This document shows, piece by piece, positions 5,857 through 7,108 of a stretch of 7,108 nt of DNA. Below the pieces are notes generated by a model that ran no database searches, was not told where the DNA came from, and saw only the letters and a program-made list of their open reading frames with translations. Numbering within the stretch: position 1 is the first letter of the stretch; each line of letters starts with the position of its first letter. The translations under genes were made by a program, and so were the position numbers. Source of the stretch: Lachnospiraceae bacterium (lineage in GTDB: Bacteria; Bacillota; Clostridia; Lachnospirales; Lachnospiraceae); assembly GCA_900770535.1 (NCBI GenBank), contig CAAHDV010000239.1:1-7108 (forward strand), written 5' to 3'.

Positions 5857-6511
5857 TCAGCAGATTTTGGAACTGATCCGCAACGGAATCGGAGAAACCT
5901 TATGTATGGTGATCATTTCCACCATTGTTTCCTACATCATCGGAATCCCACTGGGCATCATCCTGGTGGTGACCGATAAAGAGGGCATCCGCCCCATTCC
6001 GGCACTGCAGAAGGTGCTGGGACTCATCATCAATCTGCTCCGGTCGGTGCCGTTCCTCATTCTTCTGATCATGATGATCCCGGTTACCAGAAAGTTGGTG
6101 GGAACGAGCCTTGGCTGGAAAGCGGTCGTGCCGCCGCTGGTGGCATCCGCGGCGCCCTACATTGCCCGCATGGTAGAGTCTTCCTTTAAGGAGATTGATG
6201 CCGGTGTCATTGAGGCAGCAAAGTCCATGGGAGCTTCCACGTTCCAGATCATCTGGAAGGTTCTGCTTCCGGAGTCAAAGCCGTCCCTCTTAATCGGAGC
6301 GGCTATCTCCACCACCACCATTCTGGGCTATTCCGCTATGGCAGGCGCGGTTGGCGGCGGCGGACTGGGCGGCATTGCCATCAACTACGGTTACTACCGT
6401 TATGAGACGGACATCATGCTGGTGACGGTAGCCATTCTGGTCATCATTGTCCAGGTTATTCAGGAGATTGGCATGAGACTGGCAAGAAAGAGTGACAAAC
6501 GAATCCGGTAG
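5846..6511 (+). CDS. metI: Methionine ABC transporter permease MetI
   Basis: This is the membrane subunit of MetNIQ; two copies form the methionine channel. The 221-residue product fits the short MetI type with five membrane helices, roughly at residues 14-42, 54-80, 93-108, 148-168 and 188-210. The coupling motif that docks on MetN is visible as EAAKSMGAS (Glu123-Ser131) followed by IIWKVLLPE, with RSVPF at 66-70. The glycine-rich AGAVGGGGLGG (166-176) is typical of the family. The start at 5846 has AGGAGG (5831-5836) 9 bases upstream, inside the end of metN. The 11-base overlap suggests translational coupling and equal supply of the two subunits. Confidence 0.95.
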   Translation: MLFSQQILELIRNGIGETLCMVIISTIVSYIIGIPLGIILVVTDKEGIRPIPALQKVLGLIINLLRSVPFLILLIMMIPVTRKLVGTSLGWKAVVPPLVASAAPYIARMVESSFKEIDAGVIEAAKSMGASTFQIIWKVLLPESKPSLLIGAAISTTTILGYSAMAGAVGGGGLGGIAINYGYYRYETDIMLVTVAILVIIVQVIQEIGMRLARKSDKRIR

Positions 6512-6560
6512 AGCGTTTGGACAGGGGAGAAAACCTGACAAACCGGGCCGGAGACAAACA

Positions 6561-6622
6561 GACAGCGGATTTAGCAGCCGGTCACACGGCTGTCGGCCAA
6601 AGGCCATATAAATCAAATTTAT
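6561..6622 (+). other. Small hairpins between metI and metQ
   Basis: The 132-base gap holds two competing stems, GACAGC (6561-6566) with GCTGTC (6589-6594) and CAGCCG (6575-6580) with CGGCTG (6587-6592). An A/T-only stem ATAAAT/ATTTAT (6608-6622) follows. None has a T-run and I see no promoter here, so metQ is probably read from the metN message. Such hairpins may protect the 3' part of a message and raise the binding protein above the other subunits, but that is inference. Confidence 0.4.
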
Positions 6623-6643
6623 TTATCGAGGAGGATAAGTATT

Positions 6644-7088
6644 ATGAAAAAGAACATTGGTGTGATCGCAGCAGCATTCCTGGCAGCAGCAGCCCTGACC
6701 GCATGCGGCGGCAGCAAACCGGCTGAGACCACTGCAGCAGCAGAAACCAGCGCAGAGGCAGCAGAGACTTCCGCAGCAGAGGCAGAGAGCAGCGAGGCAG
6801 CAGAGGAGACCACCGGAGATCTGGAGGATCTGACCGTAGGCGCAAGCCCGGCACCTCACGCAGAGATTCTGGAGGCAGCAAGAGAAGAGCTGGCAAAGAA
6901 AGGCTACAACTTAAAGATCGTGGAGTACACCGATTACGTTCAGCCGAACCTGGCACTGGACGCAGGTGATCTGGATGCAAACTATTTCCAGCATCTTCCA
7001 TATCTGGAGCAGTTCAATGAGGAGAGAGGAACCAAGTTAGTAAGCGCAGGCAAGATCCACTACGAGCCGTTTGGTATTTACGCAGGCA
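6644..7088 (+). CDS. metQ: Methionine-binding lipoprotein MetQ (3' partial)
   Basis: This extracellular, lipid-anchored substrate-binding protein of the NlpA/lipoprotein-9 family delivers methionine to MetI. The first 148 residues are genuine; about half of the protein is missing. A lipoprotein signal peptide (KK, then an Ala-rich core) ends in the lipobox LTAC with Cys21 as the lipidation site. A flexible tether rich in Ala, Glu, Ser and Thr follows (about 22-60), and the binding domain starts at LTVGASPAPHAEIL. The motifs DYVQPNLAL and GDLDANYFQHLPYL are family hallmarks. The start at 6644 follows AGGAGG (6629-6634) by 9 bases. The frame stays open to the window end, but the last codons (from 7088, reading KIGRAHV) come from sequencing adapter and should not be used. 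Confidence 0.94.
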
Positions 7089-7108
7089 AGATCGGAAGAG
7101 CACACGTC
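7089..7108 (+). other. Illumina TruSeq adapter remnant at the contig end (artefact)
   Basis: The last 20 bases begin AGATCGGAAGAGCACACG and match the TruSeq adapter read into when an insert is shorter than the read. The conserved MetQ sequence stops making sense at the same point. This is untrimmed library sequence, not biology. Confidence 0.97.

Noticed and set aside
6517..6726. Forward open frame overlapping the start of metQ
   Set aside because: It is out of frame with the clear MetQ signal peptide and lipobox, and has no ribosome site or domain.
6704..6829. Ala/Glu/Ser/Thr-rich, GCA/GAG-rich stretch in metQ as a notable repeat
   Set aside because: Low-complexity tethers after the lipidated Cys are common in substrate-binding lipoproteins of this bacterial group.

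Overview
The window looks like part of a draft contig from a moderately GC-rich Firmicute of the Lachnospiraceae/Clostridia type. The evidence is strong AGGAGG-type ribosome sites, consensus vegetative promoters, closely packed genes all on the + strand, and a Gram-positive-style MetQ lipoprotein with an Ala/Glu/Ser/Thr-rich tether. No marker gene fixes the genus. The last 20 bases are Illumina TruSeq adapter, so the biological sequence ends at 7088.

Layout. (1) 2-1315: an M20-family dipeptidase (PepV-like) lacking its N-terminus, closed by a strong intrinsic terminator at 1376-1418. (2) 1452-4384: a sulfur-assimilation cluster. A perfect-consensus promoter (TTGACA-17-TATAAT), overlapped by an AACC...GGTT dyad, precedes O-acetylhomoserine sulfhydrylase, cysteine synthase (cysK) and an Rrf2-family regulator with an IscR-like cysteine triad. 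(3) 4398-4520: a compact element of three hairpins inside a closing stem, of unknown nature. (4) 4530-7088: a methionine ABC transporter operon, metN-metI-metQ, cut off by the contig end.

The most interesting part is the leader of metNIQ. A second near-consensus promoter (TTGACA-17-TACAAT) is followed by a 32-codon ORF (4608-4706) with 11 Met and 3 Cys codons. A strong intrinsic terminator (4766-4805) follows, only 31 bases before metN. The RNA between can fold in three mutually exclusive ways laid out like the trp or his attenuators. Region 1 (4622-4633, in the first Met codons) pairs with region 2 (4706-4717, at the leader stop codon). Region 2 (4703-4720) pairs with region 3 (4776-4791), which destroys the terminator. 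The alternative is the terminator hairpin itself. This predicts ribosome-mediated attenuation of a methionine importer by a Met-rich leader peptide, and no S-box or T-box is visible there. I know of no described case of this kind in Clostridia, but I could not search.

Together the genes form a sulfur amino acid locus. MetY and CysK use sulfide to make homocysteine and cysteine, the Rrf2 regulator probably controls that branch, and MetNIQ imports methionine under its own, mechanistically different control. The peptidase upstream could release amino acids from dipeptides, but it is terminated separately.
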